From positions 2,969,001 through 3,033,000 of the forward strand of contig NZ_CP107716.1 in the NCBI RefSeq assembly GCF_025854335.1: a stretch of DNA of 64,000 bases, given 5' to 3'. Source of the DNA: Pelagibacterium flavum. GTDB lineage: Bacteria > Pseudomonadota > Alphaproteobacteria > Rhizobiales > Devosiaceae. Below are positions 34,391 to 43,434 of the stretch, piece after piece (position 1 is the stretch's first letter; each line of letters opens with the position of its first letter). Below the pieces are notes generated by a model. It ran no database searches. It was not told the origin of the DNA and saw only the letters and a program-made list of their open reading frames with translations. Position numbers and translations under genes: made by a program.

Positions 34391-34542
34391 GAGCAATCTC
34401 CTGTAAATTTTGAAAAAGTTATGAGTCTGCGGCCACAAAAACGATGCGGCTGCCCGTCAGAAAACGTACAAGCGGCGAGTGCGTTCCACAACAATCAAAC
34501 TTTACTTGCATTAAATAAATGTGACGGCTTAAGGCGTTGCCT

Positions 34543-35181
34543 TTACCATCCGCAGGCCAAGCGGACCGGCTGCAGTGCCGTCTCGATTCCCTCGAGCCGG
34601 AAACTGACCGTCACCGAGCGCTGGGACTGCGGCGTGGCGCGCACCAACAGCCGCTGGGTCTGTTGCAGTTGCCCGATCACCGCCCGAGCTTCTTCGGTTT
34701 CGAAAAATCCGATAGCCAGCCGATCGGGGGACAGATCGACCGATTGGGTCCTGGGGGGCTGGCGGTCGTATTGGAGCGTGATCGCGGCGCTATTGGACGT
34801 CGGAGTGCCCATGGCCGAGCCGGCAAAGCTGAACTGAAGCGTGGTCTCGCCATCGACGCACAACACCGTCAGGCGAGCCGGCGCTCGCCCACCGGCCAGT
34901 GCGGGAATCAGCTGCTCGGATTCGAGCGTTGCAAATGGCACCTCCGTTCCCTCGATCTGGGAAACCTCGATGCCACTCGTCCAGAGCCCCTGATCGGCAT
35001 CGGTCTCGCCATTGCCGCCGGTGAACTGACCCGAACGAAAAATCGAATCATAGCAGGCAAGCCGCTCGCTCGCCGGTCCGATAGCGGCGCAACGTTCGGG
35101 TGCGGTCTGGGCCAGCGCGGGTATCGGGGCAGCCGAAAATCCAGCCAAAGCCATCATCGCCGCCAACCCAAATCGATTCAT
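34543..35181 (-). CDS. TagO-like (VCA0118-type) periplasmic protein, orphan
   Basis: A 212-aa exported protein. The mature part starts with ERCAAIGPASERLACYDSIF and ends with FRLEGIETALQPVRLACGW, the pattern of the type VI secretion-associated TagO/VasI family, with four conserved cysteines (two here near each end). No type VI genes are in the window, so a general envelope role is possible. It diverges from the M16 protease gene. Confidence 0.65.
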   Translation of the reverse strand: MNRFGLAAMMALAGFSAAPIPALAQTAPERCAAIGPASERLACYDSIFRSGQFTGGNGETDADQGLWTSGIEVSQIEGTEVPFATLESEQLIPALAGGRAPARLTVLCVDGETTLQFSFAGSAMGTPTSNSAAITLQYDRQPPRTQSVDLSPDRLAIGFFETEEARAVIGQLQQTQRLLVRATPQSQRSVTVSFRLEGIETALQPVRLACGW

Positions 35182-35336
35182 CCGCCCGGTCTCCCGCGAT
35201 ATTTTTCATTATTGATCAATGTGGTGGCCCCGAACGCTCAAGTCCATACATTTTCACGACATTGTTTGCGGGAGGTTGGCAGCGGCCATGCTCACTCCTA
35301 CATTGTCGCACACGTCCCGCCCAAGAGGAGCCCTCC

Positions 35337-38240
35337 ATGTCGCACCACCCCGCCTATGAGTTGATCGCCGAAGAGCAGATCGACGAGGTCAACGCCTTGG
35401 TGCGCCATTACCGGCACAAAAAGACCGGCGCAGAGGTACTTTCGCTCATTAACGACGACGAGAACAAGGTGTTCGGCGTATCCTTTGCCACCCCACCCGA
35501 CGATTCCACCGGCTTGCCCCACATTCTCGAGCATTCAGTGCTTTGCGGCTCGGAAAAGTTCCCCGTCAAAAAGCCGTTTGTCGAGATGCTCAAAGGTTCT
35601 CTGCACACCTTCCTCAACGCGATGACCTTTCCGGACAAGACCGTCTATCCGGTGGCCAGCCAGAACCTCGCGGATTTCTACAACTTGACCGAAGTTTATC
35701 TGGACGCGGTGTTTTTTCCGCTCCTGACCCGCGAAACCTTCCAGCAGGAGGGCTGGCATTACGAGGCCGAAAGCCCCGATGACCCGCTGATCTTCAAGGG
35801 CGTGGTTTTCAATGAAATGAAGGGCGGCTTTTCGTCACCTGACCAGGTCAATTACGCCTACGCGCTGCAATCACTTTTCCCCGACGCAGTCTATTCCAAT
35901 TATAGTGGCGGCGATCCGCGGGTCATGCCCGACCTGACCTACGAACAGTTCAGAGATTTCCACAAACGCTACTATCACCCTTCCAACGCCCAGATCATTT
36001 TCTACGGAAACGACGACCCCGAGAAGCGGCTTGAACTGCTCGATGCCGTGATCTCGCGCTTTGAAAGAGGCGATAAAGCACCGGCACATACGCCACAAAA
36101 GCGCTTCGATGCGCCGCGTCGCTATGAAAAGACCTATCCGGCCGACGACGCCAACAAGCGATCGTCCTTCGTCACACTGAACTGGATGGTCGATCCGACC
36201 GATGACATCGAGGAACAGCTGGCTCGCACTGTCATGCGCCGCGCACTGGTCGGCAATTCCGCGGCGCCGCTGCACAAGGCCCTGATCGAATCCGGGCTGG
36301 GTGAAGCCATCATTTCCTCGGCCATCGAATTGTCCCAGCCGGTTCTCAATTTCGGCTTGCGGGGCGCGGATGGGGACGATGCGGACCGGATCGAGACCCT
36401 GATCCTCAACACCCTCGCCCATCTGGCCGAGCATGGCATTGATGATGCGACGATTGAAGCGACGCTCAACTCGCTGGAGTTCGAGTTGCGCGAACGGAAC
36501 ACCGGCGGCTATCCTCGCGGAATTGCTTACTTTTTCGGCGCCTTGAGCAACTGGCTTTATGGCCGCGATCCGCTCGACGGGCTGCGCTTTGAAAAGGCGC
36601 TGACGAGCCTCAAGGCCCGCATCGCCTCGGGTGAGAAGGTTATCGAAAATCTCATTCGCACCAATCTGCTCGACAACACCCACCGCACCACTCTGGTCCT
36701 GCGCCCCGATCCGGAGCAGGCCGAGCGCGAAGAGGCGGTCGAACGGGCACGGCTCGATGCTGCGCGCGCGGCGATGAACGACGACGACATCATCGCCGCG
36801 GTCGAGACCACCAAGAAGCTCAAGGCCCTGCAGAACACTCCCGACAAGCCCGAAGAGCTCGCGAAAATTCCGACCCTGACAGTGGACGATCTGCCGCGCG
36901 AGGGGATGAGCATCCCCACTGAGGAATTGGCAGTTGAGGGTGTGCGGACGCTCTATCACGACATCGCCACAAACGGTATCGTCTATCTCGATCTTGGCTT
37001 CGATCTCAAAACCCTGCCGCGCGAGCTGCTGCCTTATCTCCCGCTGTTTTCCCGCGCACTCAAGCAGACCGGAACCTCCAAAGCCGATTTCGTCGCGCTC
37101 ACACAGCGCATCGGGCGCTCGACTGGCGGCATCGGGATTTCGCGCCTCAATTCGGCAATCCTCGACAGCGACGAAGCGGCTGCCTTTTTGATCCTCCGGG
37201 CCAAGGCCACATCCGATAAAACCAATGAGATGCTTGATATCGTTCATGATATCCTGACCGATGCCCGGCTGGACAATCGCGATCGCATCCGTCAGATCGT
37301 TGCGGAAGACAAGGCGCGAACCGAGGCCTCGCTTGTCCCTTCGGGCCACCAATATGTCTTCACCCGGCTCCGCGCCTCGCTGCACGAAGCCGATTGGCTA
37401 TCCGAGCAGACTGGCGGCGTCACCCAATTGCTGTTCCTGCGTGAGTTGGCGCAAAAGATCGAGAACGACTGGGCTTCGGTCCAATCGGCGCTTGAGGATA
37501 TTCGCGCCCATCTCATCAACGCCAATGCGGCAATTGCCAATGTCACAACCGATGGTGCGGCATGGCCGGGGTTTGCGGACGAGCTCAGAGCCTTCATCCA
37601 GCGTCTCCCGCGTCACGATTTTGTCCGGGCCGACTGGTCGCCCCTGCCCCATCCGGCCAATGAGGGCCTGACCATTCCGGCTCAGGTCAACTACGTTGCC
37701 AAGGGGGTGAACCTCAAGGCGCTCGGCCATGAGCCGTCGGGCGCGCTGTCGGTGGTCACCAAATATCTCGGCACCACCTATCTCTGGGACAAGGTTCGCG
37801 TCGAAGGCGGAGCGTATGGAGGGTTCGCGAGCTTCAATCCTCTCGCCGACACCTATGCGTTCGGCTCCTATCGCGACCCCAATCTGGTCGCAACGCTCGA
37901 GATCTACGACGCCGCCCCTGCCTATCTGCGCAAGGGCGTTTCACAGTCCGACATCGCCCGTTCCATCATCGGCACAATCGGTGATCTCGACCCTTATCTT
38001 CTGCCCGATGCCAAGGGCTATACCGCGCTGGTTCGGACGCTGACGGGCGTGACCGAAGACTACCGGCAAAAGCGCCGCGAGCAGGTGCTCTCGACCTCTG
38101 AAGCCGATTTCGCAAAGGCGGCGGATCTTCTCGATGAAGTCGCCCGCAACGGGCATATCGTTGCCATGGGATCGGAGAAATCGATAACTGCCGCAAACCG
38201 CGAGCGGAACGGATTTCTCGCCGTTTCCAAGGTGCTGTGA
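35337..38240 (+). CDS. M16C zinc metalloprotease (PreP/Cym1-like)
   Basis: A 967-aa protease from the ATG at 35337 (AAGAGGAG upstream). The inverted zinc motif HxxEH is HILEH (62-66), with the distal Glu in the TEVYLD helix and QEGWHYE downstream. Two large halves joined by a helical linker form a closed chamber that degrades peptides. Length fits presequence proteases. It has no signal peptide and is probably cytoplasmic. Four nt separate it from the next gene, so they are likely co-transcribed. Confidence 0.92.
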   Translation: MSHHPAYELIAEEQIDEVNALVRHYRHKKTGAEVLSLINDDENKVFGVSFATPPDDSTGLPHILEHSVLCGSEKFPVKKPFVEMLKGSLHTFLNAMTFPDKTVYPVASQNLADFYNLTEVYLDAVFFPLLTRETFQQEGWHYEAESPDDPLIFKGVVFNEMKGGFSSPDQVNYAYALQSLFPDAVYSNYSGGDPRVMPDLTYEQFRDFHKRYYHPSNAQIIFYGNDDPEKRLELLDAVISRFERGDKAPAHTPQKRFDAPRRYEKTYPADDANKRSSFVTLNWMVDPTDDIEEQLARTVMRRALVGNSAAPLHKALIESGLGEAIISSAIELSQPVLNFGLRGADGDDADRIETLILNTLAHLAEHGIDDATIEATLNSLEFELRERNTGGYPRGIAYFFGALSNWLYGRDPLDGLRFEKALTSLKARIASGEKVIENLIRTNLLDNTHRTTLVLRPDPEQAEREEAVERARLDAARAAMNDDDIIAAVETTKKLKALQNTPDKPEELAKIPTLTVDDLPREGMSIPTEELAVEGVRTLYHDIATNGIVYLDLGFDLKTLPRELLPYLPLFSRALKQTGTSKADFVALTQRIGRSTGGIGISRLNSAILDSDEAAAFLILRAKATSDKTNEMLDIVHDILTDARLDNRDRIRQIVAEDKARTEASLVPSGHQYVFTRLRASLHEADWLSEQTGGVTQLLFLRELAQKIENDWASVQSALEDIRAHLINANAAIANVTTDGAAWPGFADELRAFIQRLPRHDFVRADWSPLPHPANEGLTIPAQVNYVAKGVNLKALGHEPSGALSVVTKYLGTTYLWDKVRVEGGAYGGFASFNPLADTYAFGSYRDPNLVATLEIYDAAPAYLRKGVSQSDIARSIIGTIGDLDPYLLPDAKGYTALVRTLTGVTEDYRQKRREQVLSTSEADFAKAADLLDEVARNGHIVAMGSEKSITAANRERNGFLAVSKVL

Positions 38241-38243
38241 ATC

Positions 38244-38609
38244 ATGGCCGCCGGTATCTTCGGCAAGAAGGGTTTTGAGACCTTCGTTTTGGCAATGGCG
38301 GGGACCTCACTGGTCGATCAGTGGGAGTCCCATGTCGCCAAGGTCGGCGGCAAGGTGTTCGTTCTTTTGAGCGCCGACAAGGATGAAGCGCATGTCACCT
38401 TCAAATGCACCGAAGAGAGCTTTGAACTGCTCACAACGCTCGATGGCGTCGACCAGGCTCCCTATTTTGCCAAGCGCAAATGGGTATCGGTCGCGGAAGG
38501 AGCACCGCTGTCCGCGTCCGAACTCGAAGCCTATGTGAAGCGCTCCTATGCGCTTGTGGCCGCCGGCCTGACGCGCAAGGCGCGTCAGGAAATCGGGATC
38601 ACCGACTAA
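38244..38609 (+). CDS. MmcQ/YjbR-family DNA-binding-like protein
   Basis: A 121-aa protein with the YjbR fold: HVAKVGGKVFVLL, AHVTFKCTEESFELL and KWVSVAEGAPLSASELEAYVKRSYALV. Cytoplasmic; members resemble DNA-binding folds but are poorly characterised. Four nt after the M16 protease. Its stop overlaps the stop of the convergent sorbosone dehydrogenase gene. Confidence 0.85.
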   Translation: MAAGIFGKKGFETFVLAMAGTSLVDQWESHVAKVGGKVFVLLSADKDEAHVTFKCTEESFELLTTLDGVDQAPYFAKRKWVSVAEGAPLSASELEAYVKRSYALVAAGLTRKARQEIGITD

Positions 38610-39919
38610 GCGGCGGTTACGCGCCAGACGATGTGACCAACGTCGTCGGCAACCAGCAATGCACCATCCTTGGCGAGAGCGACGCCCACCGGGCGGCCAT
38701 TGGAGAATTTCTCATCCTCGGAAAGGAAGCCGCCAAGGATTTCAATGGGTTCGCCTGACGGCTTTCCGTCCTTAAAGGGCACGAGAATAACCTTGTAGCC
38801 CGAAAGCTTCGAGCGGTTCCAGGAGCCGTGCTGACCGATCACCATGCCCTCAGGAAGACCAGGGAGCGTACCGGCCGGCAGCCAGCACAGCCCCAGCGAA
38901 GCCGTATGCCCGCCAAGTGCATAATCGGGCGCCGTTGCCTTGGCGACCAGATCGGTCCGCTGCGGCTGCACGCGGTCGTCGACCGTGTCGCCCCAATACG
39001 AATAGGGCCATCCGTAAAAGCCGCCATCTTTTACAGAAGTCAGATAGTCAGGAGGTGTTTCGTCGCCCAGACCATCACGCTCGTTGACGACAGTCCACAA
39101 TTTCCCGTCCGGCGGTTCCCAGGCCATGCCGACCGGGTTGCGCAGGCCGCCGGCAAACTCGCGATTCTGGCCTGTCGTCAGATCGAGCTCGACAATGCAG
39201 GCCCGACCCTCCTCGACTTCAAAGCCTTCTTCAGCAATGTTGGACAGTGAACCGATCGCAACATAGAGCTTGGTTCCGTCGGCGCTGGGGATAAGGTTCC
39301 GGGTCCAGTGGCCGCCATCCTTCATTGTGAAAATGGTCTTGCCCTGAGCCTCGATGCTGGTCTGGCCATCCTCATAGGGGAAAGCAACAACGCTGTTGGA
39401 ATTGCCCACATAGAGAGTCGAGCCGATCAGGGCCATGCCGAAAGGCTGGTGCTGGCCCTTGAGGAACACTTCGCGGATTTCGGGCACACCGTCGCCATCC
39501 GCGTCACGCAACAGCGTGATCTGATTGGCATTGGGAAACGTCGCCCCCGCCCGTTTCATGGTGCGGTTCATGGCGTAATCCATGAAGCCGCTGACCTTAC
39601 GGGGAATGGTTGCAGATTCAGCGACCAGCACATCGCCATTGGGCAGCGCATAGACCCAGCGGGGGTGCTTGAGTTTCTCGGCGAACACGGCGACCTTGAG
39701 GCCCGCCGCCGTTCTTGGTTTGGTGCCGCCAACCCAGCCGCGCGCCGTCGGCATCTTGAGCATGGGAACAGCGCCCTGGGGCTGGGCAGAGGGAATGGAC
39801 GGCTTTGTGCCGAATTGGGGAGTGTACGTTTTGACGCGCGTATTCCACCACACATAGAAGCCGCCAACGATTGCGACCGCAAGAACCGCGATCACCAGCA
39901 AGATTGTCCAGACCGACAT
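38606..39919 (-). CDS. PQQ-type sorbosone dehydrogenase-like protein, membrane-anchored
   Basis: A 437-aa protein with an uncleaved N-terminal helix ([20 protein letters not shown]) and a six-bladed propeller ([53 protein letters not shown]). It resembles the L-sorbosone dehydrogenase family, which uses PQQ on aldoses in the periplasm. It is the third PQQ-type dehydrogenase of the window. Divergent from ilvD across a spacer with a strong operator-like palindrome. Confidence 0.88.
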   Translation of the reverse strand: MSVWTILLVIAVLAVAIVGGFYVWWNTRVKTYTPQFGTKPSIPSAQPQGAVPMLKMPTARGWVGGTKPRTAAGLKVAVFAEKLKHPRWVYALPNGDVLVAESATIPRKVSGFMDYAMNRTMKRAGATFPNANQITLLRDADGDGVPEIREVFLKGQHQPFGMALIGSTLYVGNSNSVVAFPYEDGQTSIEAQGKTIFTMKDGGHWTRNLIPSADGTKLYVAIGSLSNIAEEGFEVEEGRACIVELDLTTGQNREFAGGLRNPVGMAWEPPDGKLWTVVNERDGLGDETPPDYLTSVKDGGFYGWPYSYWGDTVDDRVQPQRTDLVAKATAPDYALGGHTASLGLCWLPAGTLPGLPEGMVIGQHGSWNRSKLSGYKVILVPFKDGKPSGEPIEILGGFLSEDEKFSNGRPVGVALAKDGALLVADDVGHIVWRVTAA

Positions 39920-40004
39920 AAGGCCCTCCCCGAGGCGAAACTTCCAAAAAGTGATCTATTGCGCGATCCGGCCCGCCGGGGCAACCGAGCAGAACAAATT
40001 TCTG

Positions 40005-40027
40005 CCGTACCGTACGTTACGGTACGG
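40005..40027. promoter_or_regulatory. Strong operator-like palindrome between sorbosone dehydrogenase gene and ilvD
   Basis: CCGTACCGTA and TACGGTACGG are perfect 10-bp arms around CGT; each arm also holds an inner repeat (GTAC). TetR-family operators look like this. No regulator gene is adjacent. It is 85 bp from the dehydrogenase start and 121 bp from ilvD. Confidence 0.65.
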
Positions 40028-40148
40028 TTTGTCTTTACACTCCGGCCCAGCGGCGTTAGAGATAGGGGGTGGTTCCGGCGGTGACCGAGGAGACGCCGAC
40101 CGGGACGGGCCAAGAGCCGACAATTTTTCTTTTTCCGCAGGTGACCTC

Positions 40149-41993
40149 ATGCCCGCATATCGCTCTCGCACAACCACCCATGGCCGCAACATGGCCGGCG
40201 CCCGCGGCCTTTGGCGCGCCACCGGCATGAAGGATGGCGATTTCGGCAAGCCGATCATTGCCGTCGTCAATTCTTTCACCCAGTTCGTGCCGGGCCATGT
40301 GCATCTGAAAGACCTGGGGCAGATGGTGGCGCGAGAAATCGAGCGCGCCGGTGGTGTGGCCAAGGAATTCAACACGATCGCGGTCGATGACGGCATCGCG
40401 ATGGGCCATGACGGGATGCTCTATTCCCTACCCTCCCGCGAGGTGATCGCCGACAGTGTCGAGTACATGGTCAACGCGCACTGTGCGGACGCCATGGTTT
40501 GCATATCCAATTGCGACAAGATCACGCCGGGCATGCTGAATGCCGCAATGCGGCTCAATATTCCCGTGGTCTTCGTTTCTGGCGGCCCGATGGAGGCAGG
40601 CAAGGTCGTTCATCGCGACAAGTTGCAGGCCCTCGATCTGGTCGATGCCATGGTGGTTGCCGCCGATGACAGCTACACGGACGAAGAAGTCGCCGCAATC
40701 GAGGAGGCCGCCTGCCCGACCTGCGGGTCGTGCTCGGGCATGTTTACCGCCAATTCGATGAACTGCCTTACCGAGGCGCTGGGCCTTTCGCTGCCGGGGA
40801 ACGGTTCCACATTGGCAACCCACGCCGACCGCAAGCGACTGTTTCTGGAGGCGGGCCATCTGATCGTCGACCTCGCCCGTCGCTATTACGAGCAGGACGA
40901 CGAAAGCGTTCTGCCGCGTTCGATCGTGACGAAAAAAGCTTTCCAGAACGCCATGGCGCTCGATATCGCCATGGGCGGTTCGACCAATACCGTGTTGCAT
41001 ATCCTTGCCGCCGCCTATGAAGGCGAGGTCGATTTCACCATGGACGACATCGACGCGCTGTCGCGCAAGGTGCCGGTGTTGTGCAAGGTAGCCCCCGCCA
41101 AGCAGGACGTTCACATGGAAGACGTCCACCGCGCCGGTGGCATCATGAGCATTCTGGGCCAGCTTGATCGCGCCAATCTGCTGCATCGCGATCTGCCCAC
41201 GGTTCACAGCGCAACCCTGGGTGACGCGCTGGATCGCTGGGATATTTCGCGGACCAATTCAGAAAGCGTGCGTCAGTTCTTTATGGCCGCACCGGGCGGT
41301 GTACGCACGACGCAAGCCTTCTCGACCGAAAATCGCTGGGCCGAACTCGATCTCGACCGCAAGGACGGAGTCATTCGCTCCACCGAGCATGCCTTTTCCA
41401 AGGATGGTGGGCTCGCCGTGCTCAAGGGCAATATCGCGCTCAATGGCTGCGTGGTCAAAACGGCCGGCGTTGACGAGTCCATCCTCAAATTCACCGGCAA
41501 GGCTGTGGTTTTCGAAAGCCAAGACGATGCGGTCTCCGACATTTTGACCGGCAAGGTGAAGGAGGGCGACGTGGTCGTCATCCGCTACGAAGGCCCCAAG
41601 GGCGGGCCGGGCATGCAGGAAATGCTCTATCCGACCAGCTATCTCAAGTCCAAAGGACTGGGGAAGGCCTGCGCCCTGCTGACTGATGGCCGCTTTTCGG
41701 GCGGCACATCGGGGCTTTCCATCGGGCACGTTTCACCCGAGGCAGCGCAGGGTGGCGCAATCGGATTAGTGGAAGCTGGCGACCGGATCGAAATCGACAT
41801 TCCCAATCGCACGATCAACCTTATGGTTTCCGACAGCGAGCTGGAGCGTCGTCGTGCTGCCATGAATGCCAAGGGAGCCGATGCATGGAAGCCGGAAGCG
41901 CCGCGCAAGCGTAAGGTGACCACCGCCCTCAAGGCCTATGCCGCCTTTGCTTCGAGCGCCGATCTGGGCGCTGTCCGCATCCTTCCCGAATAG
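40149..41993 (+). CDS. ilvD: Dihydroxy-acid dehydratase
   Basis: A 614-aa Fe-S enzyme of valine, isoleucine and leucine synthesis. Cluster and metal motifs: [26 protein letters not shown]; the substrate end has [14 protein letters not shown]. Length fits the E. coli-type enzyme. Cytoplasmic. The ATG follows AGGTGACCTC. Monocistronic, with a hairpin directly after the stop. Confidence 0.95.
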   Translation: MPAYRSRTTTHGRNMAGARGLWRATGMKDGDFGKPIIAVVNSFTQFVPGHVHLKDLGQMVAREIERAGGVAKEFNTIAVDDGIAMGHDGMLYSLPSREVIADSVEYMVNAHCADAMVCISNCDKITPGMLNAAMRLNIPVVFVSGGPMEAGKVVHRDKLQALDLVDAMVVAADDSYTDEEVAAIEEAACPTCGSCSGMFTANSMNCLTEALGLSLPGNGSTLATHADRKRLFLEAGHLIVDLARRYYEQDDESVLPRSIVTKKAFQNAMALDIAMGGSTNTVLHILAAAYEGEVDFTMDDIDALSRKVPVLCKVAPAKQDVHMEDVHRAGGIMSILGQLDRANLLHRDLPTVHSATLGDALDRWDISRTNSESVRQFFMAAPGGVRTTQAFSTENRWAELDLDRKDGVIRSTEHAFSKDGGLAVLKGNIALNGCVVKTAGVDESILKFTGKAVVFESQDDAVSDILTGKVKEGDVVVIRYEGPKGGPGMQEMLYPTSYLKSKGLGKACALLTDGRFSGGTSGLSIGHVSPEAAQGGAIGLVEAGDRIEIDIPNRTINLMVSDSELERRRAAMNAKGADAWKPEAPRKRKVTTALKAYAAFASSADLGAVRILPE

Positions 41994-41998
41994 AGAGA

Positions 41999-42021
41999 AT
42001 GCCGGCTCTGGGAGCCGGCAT
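41999..42021 (+). terminator. Hairpin terminator after ilvD
   Basis: ATGCCGGCTC and GAGCCGGCAT (10 bp) around TGG, 6 nt after the stop; only a weak T-run. Confidence 0.6.
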
Positions 42022-42024
42022 CTC

Positions 42025-42059
42025 CATTTCATATGCGGCGCAGTGCTGCATACGAAATG
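42025..42059. repeat. Near-perfect inverted repeat after ilvD
   Basis: CATTTCATATGC (42025-42036) and GCATACGAAATG (42048-42059) match in 11 of 12 positions around GGCGCAGTGCT. Could be an operator or a hairpin in the leader of the EamA gene. Confidence 0.5.
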
Positions 42060-42064
42060 GCCCC

Positions 42065-42080
42065 TTGCATAGTGATGCAA
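42065..42080. promoter_or_regulatory. Candidate operator upstream of the EamA transporter
   Basis: TTGCAT and ATGCAA are perfect arms around AGTG, 49 bp before the start codon. Confidence 0.5.
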
Positions 42081-42128
42081 TTGGGCTAGGTTCGGCCATA
42101 ACCTCCCCGTTCCTGCCAGGCGTACTTC

Positions 42129-43133
42129 ATGTCCAGTTCGACCATCGGGCACCAGGACCGCCGTTTGTTTGCGATCGGCCTGGCGCTTGTCACCTATATT
42201 TTCTTCACGATCTGCGACACCTGCGCCAAATGGATGGCACTTTCGGGCATGCCGCCCACCCAGGTTGCGTTCGGGCGTTATTTCGTGCAGTTCGCCTTCA
42301 TGGCCGGACTGCTTCTGCCTCAACTGGGGCTGGCCAGCTTCAAGACGGGGCGACCTGTGCTGCAAATCCTGCGCGGTTTCGGGCTCCTTGGCATGACAGC
42401 GTTCAATTTTTTTGCGTTGCTCTATCTGCCGCTGACGGTGACGTCCTCGATCATGTTCGGGATGCCGCTGCTCATCACCGCCCTGTCCGTCCCGTTTCTC
42501 GGCGAGCAGGTCGGCTGGCGGCGCTGGATGGCCATTCTGGCGGGGTTCGTGGGTATCGTCATCATCATCCAGCCATGGGACGCCAGTTTCCATTGGGCGA
42601 TTTTTCTGTCTCTGGGCAGCATCCTTTCAGCCGGCTTTTATTTCATCCTGACCCGCAAGCTGACGGAGACCGAAACCACGGCCAGCCTGCAGCTCTATGC
42701 CGGGCTGGTTGGCACCGTTTGCCTGTTGCCGTTTGCCCTCGCGAACTGGACCTGGCCCGATGGCCCGTTGACCTGGATCATCTTTCTGGGCGTGGGTCTG
42801 GCGGCGATGACCGGGCACCAGATTTCGATCATCGCCCATCGATATGCACCGGCATCTATTCTGGCGCCTTTCGGCTATAGCCAGATCATCTGGATGACGC
42901 TGTCGAGCTGGCTGATCTTCAATCAGCCGCCCACGCTGTGGCTGTATGTTGGCGGACCGATCGTTATCGGGTCGGGGCTTTATATCTGGATGCGAGAGCG
43001 CCAGCTGGCGAAGAAGGCCGTCCGCCCCGTCACCACCGCCGATGCCGATATCGCGGCTGAAAAGAAGAATGCGGAAGCCCATCCGGCCCGACCATTGCCC
43101 GTGGCTTTCTGGCCACCCTTTCGCAAGCGGTAA
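42129..43133 (+). CDS. EamA-family (DMT) transporter
   Basis: A 334-aa inner-membrane protein with ten predicted helices in two EamA repeats (about 13-145 and 158-295). Motifs such as TSSIMFGMPLLITALSVPFLGE and PASILAPFGYSQIIWM are typical. It probably exports a metabolite; the substrate is unknown. A 40-residue hydrophilic tail follows the last helix. Confidence 0.9.
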   Translation: MSSSTIGHQDRRLFAIGLALVTYIFFTICDTCAKWMALSGMPPTQVAFGRYFVQFAFMAGLLLPQLGLASFKTGRPVLQILRGFGLLGMTAFNFFALLYLPLTVTSSIMFGMPLLITALSVPFLGEQVGWRRWMAILAGFVGIVIIIQPWDASFHWAIFLSLGSILSAGFYFILTRKLTETETTASLQLYAGLVGTVCLLPFALANWTWPDGPLTWIIFLGVGLAAMTGHQISIIAHRYAPASILAPFGYSQIIWMTLSSWLIFNQPPTLWLYVGGPIVIGSGLYIWMRERQLAKKAVRPVTTADADIAAEKKNAEAHPARPLPVAFWPPFRKR

Positions 43134-43434
43134 ATTTTTCTACGCCGAGGCTCTTGGCGAGACATTTTTTCGCATTTATAAGAATGTGATTGTTTGGCGC
43201 GAACCTACAAGGAGGCGTTGCATTGACGAGTATCACCGCCCCCTCCCAGGGTTATGAGCGCCACCGTTAGGTTGCCAGCCACGCCCCGCGTTCGCCGCCT
43301 CTGAAGGCCGCCGCGCATTTTCCTTCATTTGAAGCGACCGTCACACGGGCACAAATCCGTCTGTCGTTCGGCCATACCATTTTCAGTTTATAGGACCGGT
43401 GCGCCTGCATCCGCGGCAGCCGGTATCGTGACAC
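43134..43434. other. Spacer before the ABC exporter gene
   Basis: 301 bp. It holds an AAGGAGG ribosome site at 43209-43215 in front of a possible 15-codon reading frame (43223-43270), and presumably the exporter promoter. No other feature seen. Confidence 0.5.

Noticed and set aside
34505..34535. TTAA pair upstream of the PQQ dehydrogenase-cytochrome gene as a CtrA box
   Set aside because: The spacing is far from seven bases.
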